Assembly (NCBI RefSeq): GCF_019049325.1
Contig: NZ_JAGMUO010000044.1
Location: 55,692-119,691, forward strand
Direction of reading: 5' to 3'
DNA length: 64,000 nucleotides
Origin: Streptomyces sp. AC512_CC834
GTDB lineage: Bacteria > Actinomycetota > Actinomycetes > Streptomycetales > Streptomycetaceae
Both the position numbers and the translations under genes were made by a program. How positions within the stretch are numbered: the first letter of the stretch is position 1; the number at the start of each line of letters is the position of its first letter. The notes below the pieces were generated by a model, which saw only the letters and a list, made by a program, of their open reading frames with translations, was not told the DNA's origin and did not search any database. Of this stretch, positions 36,344 through 44,800 are shown one piece after another.

Positions 36344-36600
36344 ACTGCGCATCAGGAGGGTGATCGTGAGGCGGCGATCCGGGGCCCGCTGGAACAGTTG
36401 TTCCGCGCCATGGGGAAGCACCACGTCCTGCACGAGATCGGCTGGCATCCGGAGACACGCATACCGCACCTCGGCGTGCGGCCCGATTACGCCGTGCGCG
36501 TCGACGCACAGATCACCGGCTACATCGAGGATCGTGACTCTCCGGCCGTCACCCTCACGGTCGAGGCCATGGGTTTGGCCGAAAAGGCTGACCAGCAGCT
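36344..36600 (+). pseudogene. N-terminal remnant of a restriction-modification protein
   Basis: An open frame (no proper start) reads IRGPLEQLFRAMGKHHVLHEIGW then GVRPDYAVRVDAQITGYIE and then loses sense. In full-length actinobacterial R-M proteins of the type ISP/IIG kind this block forms the PD-(D/E)XK nuclease: Asp of PDYAV and the Glu of GYIE, normally followed by an x-K. Here the reading diverges immediately after GYIE, before the Lys, and the whole methylase part is missing. Sequence past 36600 belongs to the convergent hypothetical gene. The family assignment is from memory of the motif and is not verified by search. Confidence 0.55.
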
Positions 36601-37185
36601 TCACGCCTCGACGACGATGGTGCCTATGGTCGATTCCGGGCCGGGCCCTTCCGGACGGTCGACCTTCCACCAACCCAGCACGTCCTGGTATTCCGGCTGT
36701 GGGACCGCACGTCCCTCGGCAGTCATCAGTCGTCCCTGATACCCCTGGGCGTAACGTGCTCGAACCGAGTAGACGCCGAGTTCGTCGGGAACAACGAGGT
36801 CGCACGACACATTGACCCACTCCGCCGGACCTGGGTTGTCTTCCGCCAGCGCCTCGACGTGCGTGCCGGCGTTGACCACCTTCAAGCCGCCCCCGCTGCG
36901 CTGCTTGCCGTTCCATACCGATGCCTGGGCTCGGTCCTGGCCCGCCAGACCAACGATCACCTGGTTGATGGCGTTGCCACACTCCGAGCAATCATGCAGC
37001 ACGTCGAAACTGATCTTGTGCGAACCTCCTTCGCGGACATGTACCGCATCGGTCTGGCTATCGATCTTCACGTTGCGGATCTTGAACCGAAATCCCGTCC
37101 CGCCTCCGTATGGCTCGACCATTTCGGTGTCGGGGGTGAGAGCCGTGGTTCGGTGGACATCGCTGTGACTCATCTTGTCGGTCAT
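36601..37185 (-). CDS. hypothetical beta-rich protein with CxxC, 194 aa
   Basis: ATG 37185. The family is not recognised. The sequence is dominated by alternating beta strands (FRFKIRNVKID, KISFDVLHD, VSCDLVVPD, GVYSVRARYAQ) with one CSEC pair followed by GNAINQVIVGLAGQDRAQASVW. It has a beta-sandwich look, no signal peptide, and ends in a Gly-rich TIGTIVVEA. Its 3' end lies directly against the R-M remnant on the opposite strand, so the insertion that truncated that gene may have brought this one in. It could be an accessory domain protein of a conflict system, but nothing in the sequence proves this. Confidence 0.55.
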   Translation of the reverse strand: MTDKMSHSDVHRTTALTPDTEMVEPYGGGTGFRFKIRNVKIDSQTDAVHVREGGSHKISFDVLHDCSECGNAINQVIVGLAGQDRAQASVWNGKQRSGGGLKVVNAGTHVEALAEDNPGPAEWVNVSCDLVVPDELGVYSVRARYAQGYQGRLMTAEGRAVPQPEYQDVLGWWKVDRPEGPGPESTIGTIVVEA

Positions 37186-37365
37186 ACGCCAAGTAAACAG
37201 GTGGCCACTGACAAGAGCGGGGAACGGGCCCGCCCTTCAACGAGGTTGACACGTCAGCGTCAGGAAACAGCTTCCCAGCGGCCGGTGACCGCGGTTACGC
37301 ACCCTCGCCGGCCGCGATGTGGGCCTCGGCCTGCTCCAGGTCCCAGGTCCCCTCCGCGAGCCGTC

Positions 37366-37845
37366 TCAGGGCGTGTCCGAACAGGTGTTGCTGGAGCGGC
37401 GACTGGACAGTCTGTCCCGGCGACACGCCGCCGAAGTGGCGCTTCTGCCGGGACAGACTGTCCAAACACCCCCCGCTACGGGATTCGCCACCAGCCCCGA
37501 CGGCGCGTCGGGCGCCGGCGGTTCGGCCGTCGGATCGCGGGGGAGACGCCCCGGGCGGGTGTCGGTCACCTCGACGCGGACGACGCCGTGCTCGGGCGGG
37601 AGGAGCAGCGTCAGGCGGAAGTCGCGTCCGGGGGTACGGCCGTGGGTGATGGCGTTGGCCGCCAGCTCGGCCGTGACGAGGGCGACGGCCTGTGACGTCT
37701 CGGAGTCGTACGGGATTCCCCAGGCCGCGAGTTGCTGTCCGGCGAGGCGGCGGGCGAGACGGGCTCCGCGTCTGGTGCTGCTGAGGCGGATGGTGAACTG
37801 CGGGGTGCGGGTGGGTGGTTCGGCGCTGACATTGGATGACTTCAC
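37366..37845 (-). pseudogene. HATPase (anti-sigma-factor-like) gene with replaced C-terminus
   Basis: GTG 37845. Residues 1-115 match the short Streptomyces HATPase proteins: N box ELAANAITHG and G1 box VTDTRPG are present. The usual end, a GRGLLLV G2 box and a Trp-rich tail, is missing. After DAPSG the frame runs into unrelated sequence containing half of an 18-bp inverted repeat and stops. ATP binding is probably lost. It stands divergent from an XRE/DUF397 pair, the typical neighbours of such kinases-like genes. Another minus-strand frame past the repeat reads LRRLAEGTWDLEQAEAHIAAGEGA to a stop at 37295, perhaps the tail of a second, fused gene. Confidence 0.6.
37404..37464. repeat. 18-bp perfect inverted repeat at the HATPase break point
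   Basis: Arms at 37404-37421 and 37447-37464 are perfectly complementary over 18 bp around a 25-nt loop that itself has CGCC/GGCG pairing. It lies where the HATPase gene loses its conserved C-terminus, so it could be the footprint of a small mobile element or a recombination site; a terminator is the plainer reading. Confidence 0.6.
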
Positions 37846-37999
37846 TGTGTAACCGTCCCGTCACGCATATAGCCTGACGAGGTCGGACCGTCGTACCCGG
37901 GTGCACGGTACGGCCGCTGTACGGGTCCGTGCTCGTGGCCGCGACGACGGACCAGTCGTTGTCGGTCACAACGGAACACTGCGCGGGACAGGGGGCGCC

Positions 38000-38745
38000 A
38001 TGAGCAAGACAACTCAGCGAGCATGCGGTACCACCGGCCGGCAAGGGCCGGACAAGGAACGTCCTGCGGCGTGGAGCGCCTACGGCAAACTCGTCCGCCT
38101 CTTCCGCGAACGCGCCGGCCTCACCCAGCAGGCCCTCGCCGAGGCGATCGGCTACTCGCTGGAGCAGGTCGCCTCCGTCGAGCAGGGGCGGAGACCGGCG
38201 AAGGTGACCTTCACGGAGGCCACGGAACGTGTCCTGAAGGCGGGCGGGGCGCTGCGGGTACTCCAGGGCGACGTGGACCGCTGGAGGCCGAGGCGGTCAG
38301 CCGCTTCTCCTACGACCCGATGCTGGTACCGGGGTTGTTGCAGACGGAGGCGTACGCCCAGGCTCTTCTGGAGGCGCATTTCCCTCCGCTGGACGAGGAG
38401 ACAGTCGAGCAACGGGTCGCGGCCCGGGTGGCCCGACAAGCTCTGCTGACCCGCAAGCGTCCCCCGATCGTCTTCGTGTTCATCGTGGAGGAGTCGGCGG
38501 TCCGGCGCGCGGTGGGTGACACATCAGTGGTGCGGCAGCAGTTGGAGCACCTACTGGAGTGCTCGACGATGCGTTCGACCGACCACAAGCAGCACGTCTA
38601 TGTTGAGGTCCAGGACATCGTGAGCGTGAGGTCCGACCGACATGAGGTCAGCGAGTTCCGGCTTCGGTATGGGACGCTGCGGACGCAGGCCCTCAACACC
38701 GAGGAATCCTCGCGCCTCATCCAGCACATGGAAGGGGAGCTATGA
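38000..38745 (+). pseudogene. frameshifted XRE-family regulator (HTH + DUF5753)
   Basis: ATG 38000. The first 90 residues form an intact XRE HTH (YGKLVRLFRERAGLTQQALAEAIGYSLEQVASVEQGRRP). Near 38275-38295 the frame is lost: DVDR reads into WRPRRSA, while the next frame continues as LEAEAVSRFSYDPMLVPGLLQTEAYA, the start of the DUF5753 domain. About a dozen codons present in relatives appear deleted there. A second, in-frame gap removes the middle of DUF5753 (after LEHLLECS). The end is normal (LRTQALNTEESSRLIQHMEGEL). The gene is therefore doubly damaged. It overlaps the next gene by ATGA. Confidence 0.75.
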
Positions 38746-38948
38746 GCATCGACCAGCACATCGAGCAGCCCGGTGACCTCGCGTGGTTCAAGAGCAGCTA
38801 CAGCGGAACGAGCGGCGGTGACTGCGTCGAGGTGGCCGCCGGAGTCGGCGCAGTGTACGTACGCGACTCGAAGACCACGGGCGATGGCCCCGTGCTGCGA
38901 GTCGGCCGGGGCGGGTGGGCCACGTTCGTGACGCTCGCTGCCGGGTAG
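38742..38948 (+). CDS. DUF397 small protein, 68 aa
   Basis: ATG 38742 overlaps the XRE stop. The WFKSSYSG, GDCVEVA, VRDSK motifs and the closing F..L are the complete DUF397 signature. In Streptomyces, DUF397 proteins are encoded next to XRE-DUF5753 regulators and HATPase proteins and act as small partner/antagonist proteins in developmental or toxin-antitoxin-like pairs. Here it is the only intact member of the trio. Confidence 0.88.
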   Translation: MSIDQHIEQPGDLAWFKSSYSGTSGGDCVEVAAGVGAVYVRDSKTTGDGPVLRVGRGGWATFVTLAAG

Positions 38949-38952
38949 CGTC

Positions 38953-39260
38953 ACCGGGGTCGTGCGGGCGTTCAAGGCCTGGGTGCACGACGGGCCCCCA
39001 ACCGCCCTGGGGCCCCAGTTGCACGCCCTGCGGGTGGACCCGGCGAAACTGGACGCCCACTTCCTGGCCGGCTGTCTGCGCGCGCCGTCCAACGGACGCC
39101 AGGCAGGCACCCACGCCCCCTGGCGGAACAGGCGGCGTACGCCGAGGTCTTCCGGAGCCTCAGAGACTTCGAGACGCAACTCGTCAACGCCGGCGGCACG
39201 GGCAGGAAACTGGTGGACGACGCGTCCGACCTGCTCGCTGCAGGCGGGCTCGACGTCTGA
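38953..39260 (+). pseudogene. C-terminal remnant of an N6 DNA methylase (type I-like)
   Basis: Two frames share one decayed protein end. One reads GPQLHALRVDPAKLDAHFLAGCLRAPSN..AGTHA; from 39120 the next frame reads LAEQAAYAEVFRSLRDFE and ends LLAAGGLDV at a stop (39258-39260). The phrases DPxxLDxxFLAGCLRAPxNxRQAGTHA and LAEQxxYxEVFRxL are typical of the C-terminal recognition region of actinobacterial N6-adenine methylases. The catalytic part is absent. A deletion around 39115 accounts for the frame change. Confidence 0.55.
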
Positions 39261-39424
39261 CCTCACCCGAGGTCCTTGGGGAGCAGATCGAGCGCCACCC
39301 GACCTCGGCATCCGGTGACCGTTTGGCACCCGCCCGGTCGGCCCACTGAATGGCGTCCTTGCCCCGGGAACCCGGTCAGCCAAGTTGATCGTCCTGACGG
39401 GCAAGGACGAGTGGACGGGAAACG

Positions 39425-40456
39425 ATGGTGGAGCGGGCTGGCCGTGGTTCGGCTTCGGCGGTGAAGGCGGCGGTGCGGCGGCGGGTAGGGCGTCCGGCAC
39501 GGACTCGGCGGGCGGACGGGCCGGGCCCGTCCGCCTGGACGCGGGGACGAGCGCTCGCCGTGGCCGCAGTGCTCACGGCCGTACTACTGGTGTTCCACAG
39601 GGCGGTTCCCAACCGCGTGGGCGGGCTGGGCAGTCTGCTGGAGTCGTTCCTGCCGTGGCTCGGTCTGGTGGTCGTGCTGCTGCTCGTTCTGGCGCTGCTG
39701 TGCCGGTCGGCGCTCGCGCTGGTGGCCCTGCTTCTTCCGGTGGCCGCCTGGACGTACCTCTTCGGCGGGCTGCTCCTGCCCGCGTCGGCGGGCGGCACCG
39801 ACGACCTGGTCGTGGTGCAGCACAACGTCAGCGACGAGAACGGCGACCCCGCGGGTACGGCCCGTGCCCTGGCCGGCGCCGGGCCCGACCTCATCGCGCT
39901 CGAGGAACTGGTGCCGCCGGCACTGGGGGTGTACGAGAGGACTCTCGCCCCGGACTATCCGTACCGCGCGGTCCGGGGCACGGTCGGGCTCTGGTCGAGG
40001 TACCCGCTCACCGATGCCCGCCCGCTCGACATCAAGCCCCGGGGCATCACTGAGGAGTGGAACCGAGGACTGCGGGCCGTGGCGCACACGCCGCGCGGTG
40101 AGATCGCCGTGTACGTCGCGCATCTGCCCTCGGTCCGGGTCCGGGCGAGCGGACTCGCGTCGTCCTGGCGGGACGAGAGCGCCGGGCTTCTGGGCGAGGC
40201 CGTCGCAGCGGAGGAGCTGAACCGGGTGATCCTGCTGGGCGACCTCAACGGCACGGTCGACGACCGGGCGTTGGAGCCGCTGACCGAGCGGCTGAACGTG
40301 GCCGAGCGGGGCGTCGCCCTCAGCTACCCCGCGGCCTTCCCGCTTGCCCGGATCGACCAGGTCATGGCCCGCTCCGCCACCGTCGCCCGTATCCGCGCCC
40401 TCTCCGCCACCGGCAGCGACCACCTCCCGGTCGTCGCTCGGGTCACCGTGGACTGA
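39425..40456 (+). CDS. membrane-anchored endonuclease/exonuclease/phosphatase family protein, 343 aa
   Basis: ATG 39425. After a basic N-terminus (residues 1-42) come two or three membrane helices (about 43-115: ALAVAAVLTAVLLVFH; LGLVVVLLLVLALL; LVALLLPVAAWTYLF). The remainder is an EEP-fold domain, predicted outside the membrane, with the expected catalytic landmarks: VVVQHNVSD (Asn), IALEELVP (metal-binding Glu), YVAHLPS, LLGDLNGT (Asp/Asn pair) and the final SDHLPVVA (Asp-His). The family hydrolyses phosphodiesters of nucleic acids or phospholipids. Such three-helix EEP proteins are common in actinobacteria. The substrate is unknown. Confidence 0.85.
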   Translation: MVERAGRGSASAVKAAVRRRVGRPARTRRADGPGPSAWTRGRALAVAAVLTAVLLVFHRAVPNRVGGLGSLLESFLPWLGLVVVLLLVLALLCRSALALVALLLPVAAWTYLFGGLLLPASAGGTDDLVVVQHNVSDENGDPAGTARALAGAGPDLIALEELVPPALGVYERTLAPDYPYRAVRGTVGLWSRYPLTDARPLDIKPRGITEEWNRGLRAVAHTPRGEIAVYVAHLPSVRVRASGLASSWRDESAGLLGEAVAAEELNRVILLGDLNGTVDDRALEPLTERLNVAERGVALSYPAAFPLARIDQVMARSATVARIRALSATGSDHLPVVARVTVD

Positions 40457-40517
40457 ACTGGATATATACTATGAAACTGGACCGAGACGGACGGAGCCGT
40501 CTCAATGCATTCGGTGA

Positions 40518-40530
40518 GCAAGCCGCTTGC
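40518..40530. promoter_or_regulatory. candidate LacI operator before LacI copy 1
   Basis: GCAAG-CCG-CTTGC, 5-bp arms with 3-bp spacer, ends 24 bp before the GTG start. It has the same layout as the sites at 41571 and 46204. Confidence 0.55.
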
Positions 40531-40554
40531 GGTGTTTGCGTTAGCCTTTCGGGT

Positions 40555-41565
40555 GTGACGCGACGACTTGCTCAGGTGGCGAAGAAGGTTGGGGTCAGCG
40601 AGGCCACGGTCAGCCGGGTGCTCAACGGCAAGCCGGGGGTGTCGGAGGCGACCCGGCAGTCCGTGCTGAGCGCCCTGGACGTCCTGGGCTATGAGCGGCC
40701 GACCCAGCTTCGGGGCGAGCGCGCACGGCTGGTGGGGCTGGTGCTGCCCGAGCTGCAGAATCCGATCTTCCCCGCGTTCGCCGAGGTCATCGGCGGTGCA
40801 CTGGCCCAGCAGGGGCTGACCCCGGTGCTGTGCACCCAGACCAAGGGCGGCGTCTCCGAGGCCGACTACGTCGAGCTGCTGTTGCAGCAGCAGGTCTCCG
40901 GGGTGGTGTTCGCGGGCGGACTGTTCGCGCAGGCGGACGCCCCGCACGACCACTACCGGCTGCTCGCCGAGCGGCACATCCCGGTGGTGCTGATCAACGC
41001 GTCGATCGAGAATCTCGACTTCCCGTGCATCGCCTGCGACGACGCCGTGGCCGTCGAGCAGTCCTGGCGGCACCTGGCGTCACTGGGACACGAGCGCATC
41101 GGGCTGGTGCTCGGCCCCTCCGACCACATTCCGTCCCGGAGGAAACTGGCCGCCGCCCGCGAAACGGCCCAGGCCGCCGGCATGGAACTGCCCGACGAAC
41201 ACGTCGAACGGGCCATGTTCTCCCTCGAAGGCGGCCAGGCAGCCGCCACCCGCCTCCTCCAGCGCGGCGTCACCGGCATCATCTGCGCCAGCGACCCCCT
41301 CGCCCTCGGCGCCATCCGCGCCGCCCGCCGACGCGGCCACCACGTACCCCACGACGTCTCCGTCGTCGGCTACGACGACTCCGCCTTCATGACCTGCACC
41401 GAACCACCCCTCACCACCGTCCGCCAACCCATCGAAGCCATGGGACGCGCCGCCGTCGACCTCCTCTGCGCCCAGATCCAGGGCACCGAAGTCCCGCACG
41501 GCGAGCTGCTCTTCGAACCGGAACTCGTCGTCCGCGGCTCCACGGCACAGCCGTCCGCCGACTAA
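40555..41565 (+). CDS. LacI-family repressor, copy 1, 336 aa
   Basis: GTG 40555 is chosen because the paralogue at 46242 begins at the same codon. The N-terminus is a LacI HTH (LAQVAKKVGVSEATVSRVLNGKPGVSE) with the hinge helix before LVGLVLPELQNPIFPAF. The periplasmic-binding-like domain follows to PSVVGYDDSAFM and TTVRQPIEAMG. The DNA is almost identical to the second copy, and from about 41138 to 41510 it is identical apart from isolated positions. A GCAAG-N3-CTTGC palindrome sits just before the start, suggesting autoregulation. It precedes the GH87-like glucanase and probably controls it. The ligand is likely an alpha-linked disaccharide, but this is inferred from context. Confidence 0.9.
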   Translation: MTRRLAQVAKKVGVSEATVSRVLNGKPGVSEATRQSVLSALDVLGYERPTQLRGERARLVGLVLPELQNPIFPAFAEVIGGALAQQGLTPVLCTQTKGGVSEADYVELLLQQQVSGVVFAGGLFAQADAPHDHYRLLAERHIPVVLINASIENLDFPCIACDDAVAVEQSWRHLASLGHERIGLVLGPSDHIPSRRKLAAARETAQAAGMELPDEHVERAMFSLEGGQAAATRLLQRGVTGIICASDPLALGAIRAARRRGHHVPHDVSVVGYDDSAFMTCTEPPLTTVRQPIEAMGRAAVDLLCAQIQGTEVPHGELLFEPELVVRGSTAQPSAD

Positions 41566-41570
41566 AGCGT

Positions 41571-41585
41571 CGCAAGTTCCTTGCG
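41571..41585. promoter_or_regulatory. candidate LacI operator upstream of the GH87-like gene
   Basis: CGCAAG-TTC-CTTGCG, perfect 6-bp arms with 3-bp spacer, starts 6 bp after the LacI stop and 235 bp before the glucanase start. The rest of the 240-bp gap holds a TCTGCAACT element near 41738, also present before the CBM25 amylase, and no gene. Confidence 0.65.
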
Positions 41586-41805
41586 GGAAATGGCAGTGGC
41601 TTGCGGCTACTCGACGTAGCCCATGAAAGCCGCTGATCCCAGGCATGCCCCGGCACTGGCGCGGTCCTCATCCAGCACACCCGGCCCTGCCCCGCGCTGA
41701 GTTCGCGCTGCCTCGCCTGTAGACGACTCAACACTTCTCTGCAACTCTCTGAGCGCTCTACGTAAATGTCAGAGAACATTGAGTGTCTACCTGATGTGGG
41801 GACAG

Positions 41806-44800
41806 ATGAGAAACCGGAACTGGAGATCACGTGCCCTGTGCACCGTGGTCGCGACCAGTCTCCTGGCGTTGGGAGGACCGCTGCTGTCGGCCACGGCAGC
41901 CGGGGGTCCCAACATCGCCGTGGGGGACGCCACGGCGGCGAGCAGCTCGCACGGCGAGTACGGCGCCGCCAACATCACCGACGGCAACCAGGGTTCGTAC
42001 TGGCAGAGCGGTGGCGGCAGTCTGCCGCAGTGGGTGCAGACCGACCTCGGTGCCACCGAGCGGATCGACGAGGTCGTCCTGCGGCTGCCCGCCGGCTGGG
42101 AGAGCCGCGAGCAGACGCTCTCCGTACAGGGCAGCGCCGACGGCGCGAGCTTCAGCACACTGAAGACGTCCGCCGCGTACGCGTTCACCCCGGGCTCGGG
42201 CAACACGGTCACCGTGAGCTTCCCGGCCACCCGGACTCGGTTCGTGCGGGTGGACATCACGGCGAACACCGGCTGGCAGGCGGCCCAGCTCTCCGAGCTG
42301 GAGGTGCACGCGGCCGGGGAGTCGTCCGCGAACCTCGCCGACGGCCGCCGGCTGACGGCGAGCAGTTCCACGGGCGCGTACACCCCGGGCAACGGGAACG
42401 ACGGCAACAAGGCCACCTACTGGGAGAGCGCCAACAACGCCCTGCCGCAGTGGCTCCAGGCCGACCTCGGCTCGTCCCGCCGGGTCGACCGTGTCGTACT
42501 GAGGCTGCCGGACGGCTGGCCGGCCCGCAGCCAGACCCTGAAGATCCAGGCGAGTGACAACGGCTCGGACTTCACCGACCTGACCGCCGCCAAGGCGTAC
42601 GCCTTCGACGCGGCGGGCGGCCGGGCGGCGACGATCACCTTCGACGCGACCACCACGCGCTACGTGCGGGTCCTGGTGACCGCCAACACCGGTCAGCCCG
42701 CCGCGCAGATATCCGAGCTGGAGGTCTACGGTCCGGCGACGGGTGACACGCAGGCCCCCACCACCCCGGCGAACCTCGCGTTCACCGAGCCGGCCACCGG
42801 GCAGATCCGACTGACCTGGAACGGGTCCTCGGACGACACGGCCGTCACGGGGTACGACATCTACGCCAACGGCGAGCTGCTGACCTCGGTCGCGGGTGAC
42901 GTCACCACGTACACGGACACCCGGCCGGCCGACTCGACGGTCACCTACTACGTGCGGGCCAAGGACGCGGCCGGCAACCAGTCGGGCAACAGCGACTCGG
43001 TCACCCGCCGCGCCGGCACCGGTGACACGCAGGCGCCCACCGCGCCGTCGAACCTGGCGCTCACCGAACCGGCCGCCGGGCAGGTCAAGCTGACCTGGGA
43101 CGCCTCGACCGACAACGAGGGCGTCGCCGGGTACGACATCTACGCCAACAACAAGCTCCGCGAGAGCGTCGCGGGCGACGTGACCACGTACACCGACACG
43201 CAGCCCGCGTCGGCGAACGTGACCTACTTCGTGCGGGCCAAGGACGCGGCGGGCAACGAGTCGGGCGACAGCAACTCCGTGATCCGCAACGGCACGAAGG
43301 ACGGCTCGAACCTGGCCGTCGGCAAGCCGATCAGCGCCTCGTCCGTCATCCACACCTACGTCGCCGAGAACGCCAACGACAACAGCACGTCGACCTACTG
43401 GGAAGGAGCGGCGGGCAGCTACCCGAACACGCTGACTCTCGAGCTGGGCGCGAACGCGGACATCGACAGCGTCGTCCTCAAGCTGAATCCCGACCCGAGC
43501 TGGTCGAAGCGCACCCAGAACATCGAGGTGCTGGGGCGCGCGCAGGACGCGTCGGACTTCACCTCTCTGGTGGCCGCGAAGGACTACGTCTTCGACCCGG
43601 CGAGCGGCGGCAACAGCGTGACCGTCCCCGTCGACGACCGGGCAGCGGACGTCCGGCTGAAGTTCACCTCCAACACCGGGGCGACGGCCGGGCAGATCGC
43701 CGAGTTCCAGGTCGTCGGCACCCCCGCGCCCAACCCCGACCTCGAGGTGACGAAGCTGACCACGTCGCCCGACTCCCCCGTCGAGTCGGACGAGATCACG
43801 GTGTCCGCCACCGTCCGCAACAGCGGCGCCTCCGACGCCCCGGCCGGCAAGGTCGCCCTGCGGCTGGGCGACACCGAGGTCGCCACCGCCGACGTCCCCG
43901 CTCTGGAGGCGGGTGCGCAGAGCACGGTCGAGGCGTCCATCGGTGCACGCGAGGCCGGGTCCTACGAACTGAGCGCGGTCGCCGACGAGGCGAACGAGAT
44001 CATCGAGCAGAACGAGTCCAACAACACCTACACGCGGCCCGAACCGCTGGTGGTCAAGCCGGTCCAGAGCTCCGACCTGGTCGCCGCCGCCGTCACCACC
44101 TCTCCCTCCAGTCCGGCCGCCGGTGACGACGTGACCTTCAAGGTCTCGCTCCGGAACCAGGGCACCCAGGACTCCGCGGGCGGCAGCCACGCGGTGACGC
44201 TCGCCCTGCTCGACGCCAAGGGCGACACGGTCAAGACCCTCACCGGCACGCACTCCGGTGTCATCGCCGCGGGCAAGACGGCTCCGGCCGTGAGCCTCGG
44301 TACCTGGAAGGCGGCCAACGGCTCGTACACCCTGAAGGTCACGGTCGCCGACGACGCGAACGAACTGCCGGTCAAGCGGGAGAACAACACCTCCACGCAG
44401 CCGCTGTTCGTCGGGCGCGGCGCGAACATGCCGTACGACATGTACGAGGCGGAGGACGGGACGGTCGGCGGCGGTGCCACCGTGGTCGGTCCCAACCGGA
44501 CCATCGGCGACATCGCGGGCGAGGCGTCCGGCCGCAAGGCCGTGCACCTCGACAAGACCGGTGAGTACGTCGAGTTCACCACGAAGGCGGACACCAACAC
44601 CCTGGTGACCCGCTTCTCGATCCCGGACGCACCGGGTGGCGGCGGTATCGACACCACGATCAACGTGTACGTCGACGGCGTCATGAAGAAGGCGCTCCCG
44701 CTCACGTCGAAGTACGCCTGGCTGTACGGCAACGAGGCCTCGCCCGGCAACTCCCCGGGGGCGGGCGCGCCGCGTCACATCTACGACGAGGCGCACATCA

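Noticed and set aside
40471..40555. Longer start for LacI copy 1 at ATG 40471
   Set aside because: The extra 28 residues are absent from the near-identical copy 2 and would overlie the operator.
41779..41806. Earlier start for the GH87-like gene
   Set aside because: The start at 41806 has GGGGA at proper distance and places the basic residues directly at the signal peptide start.
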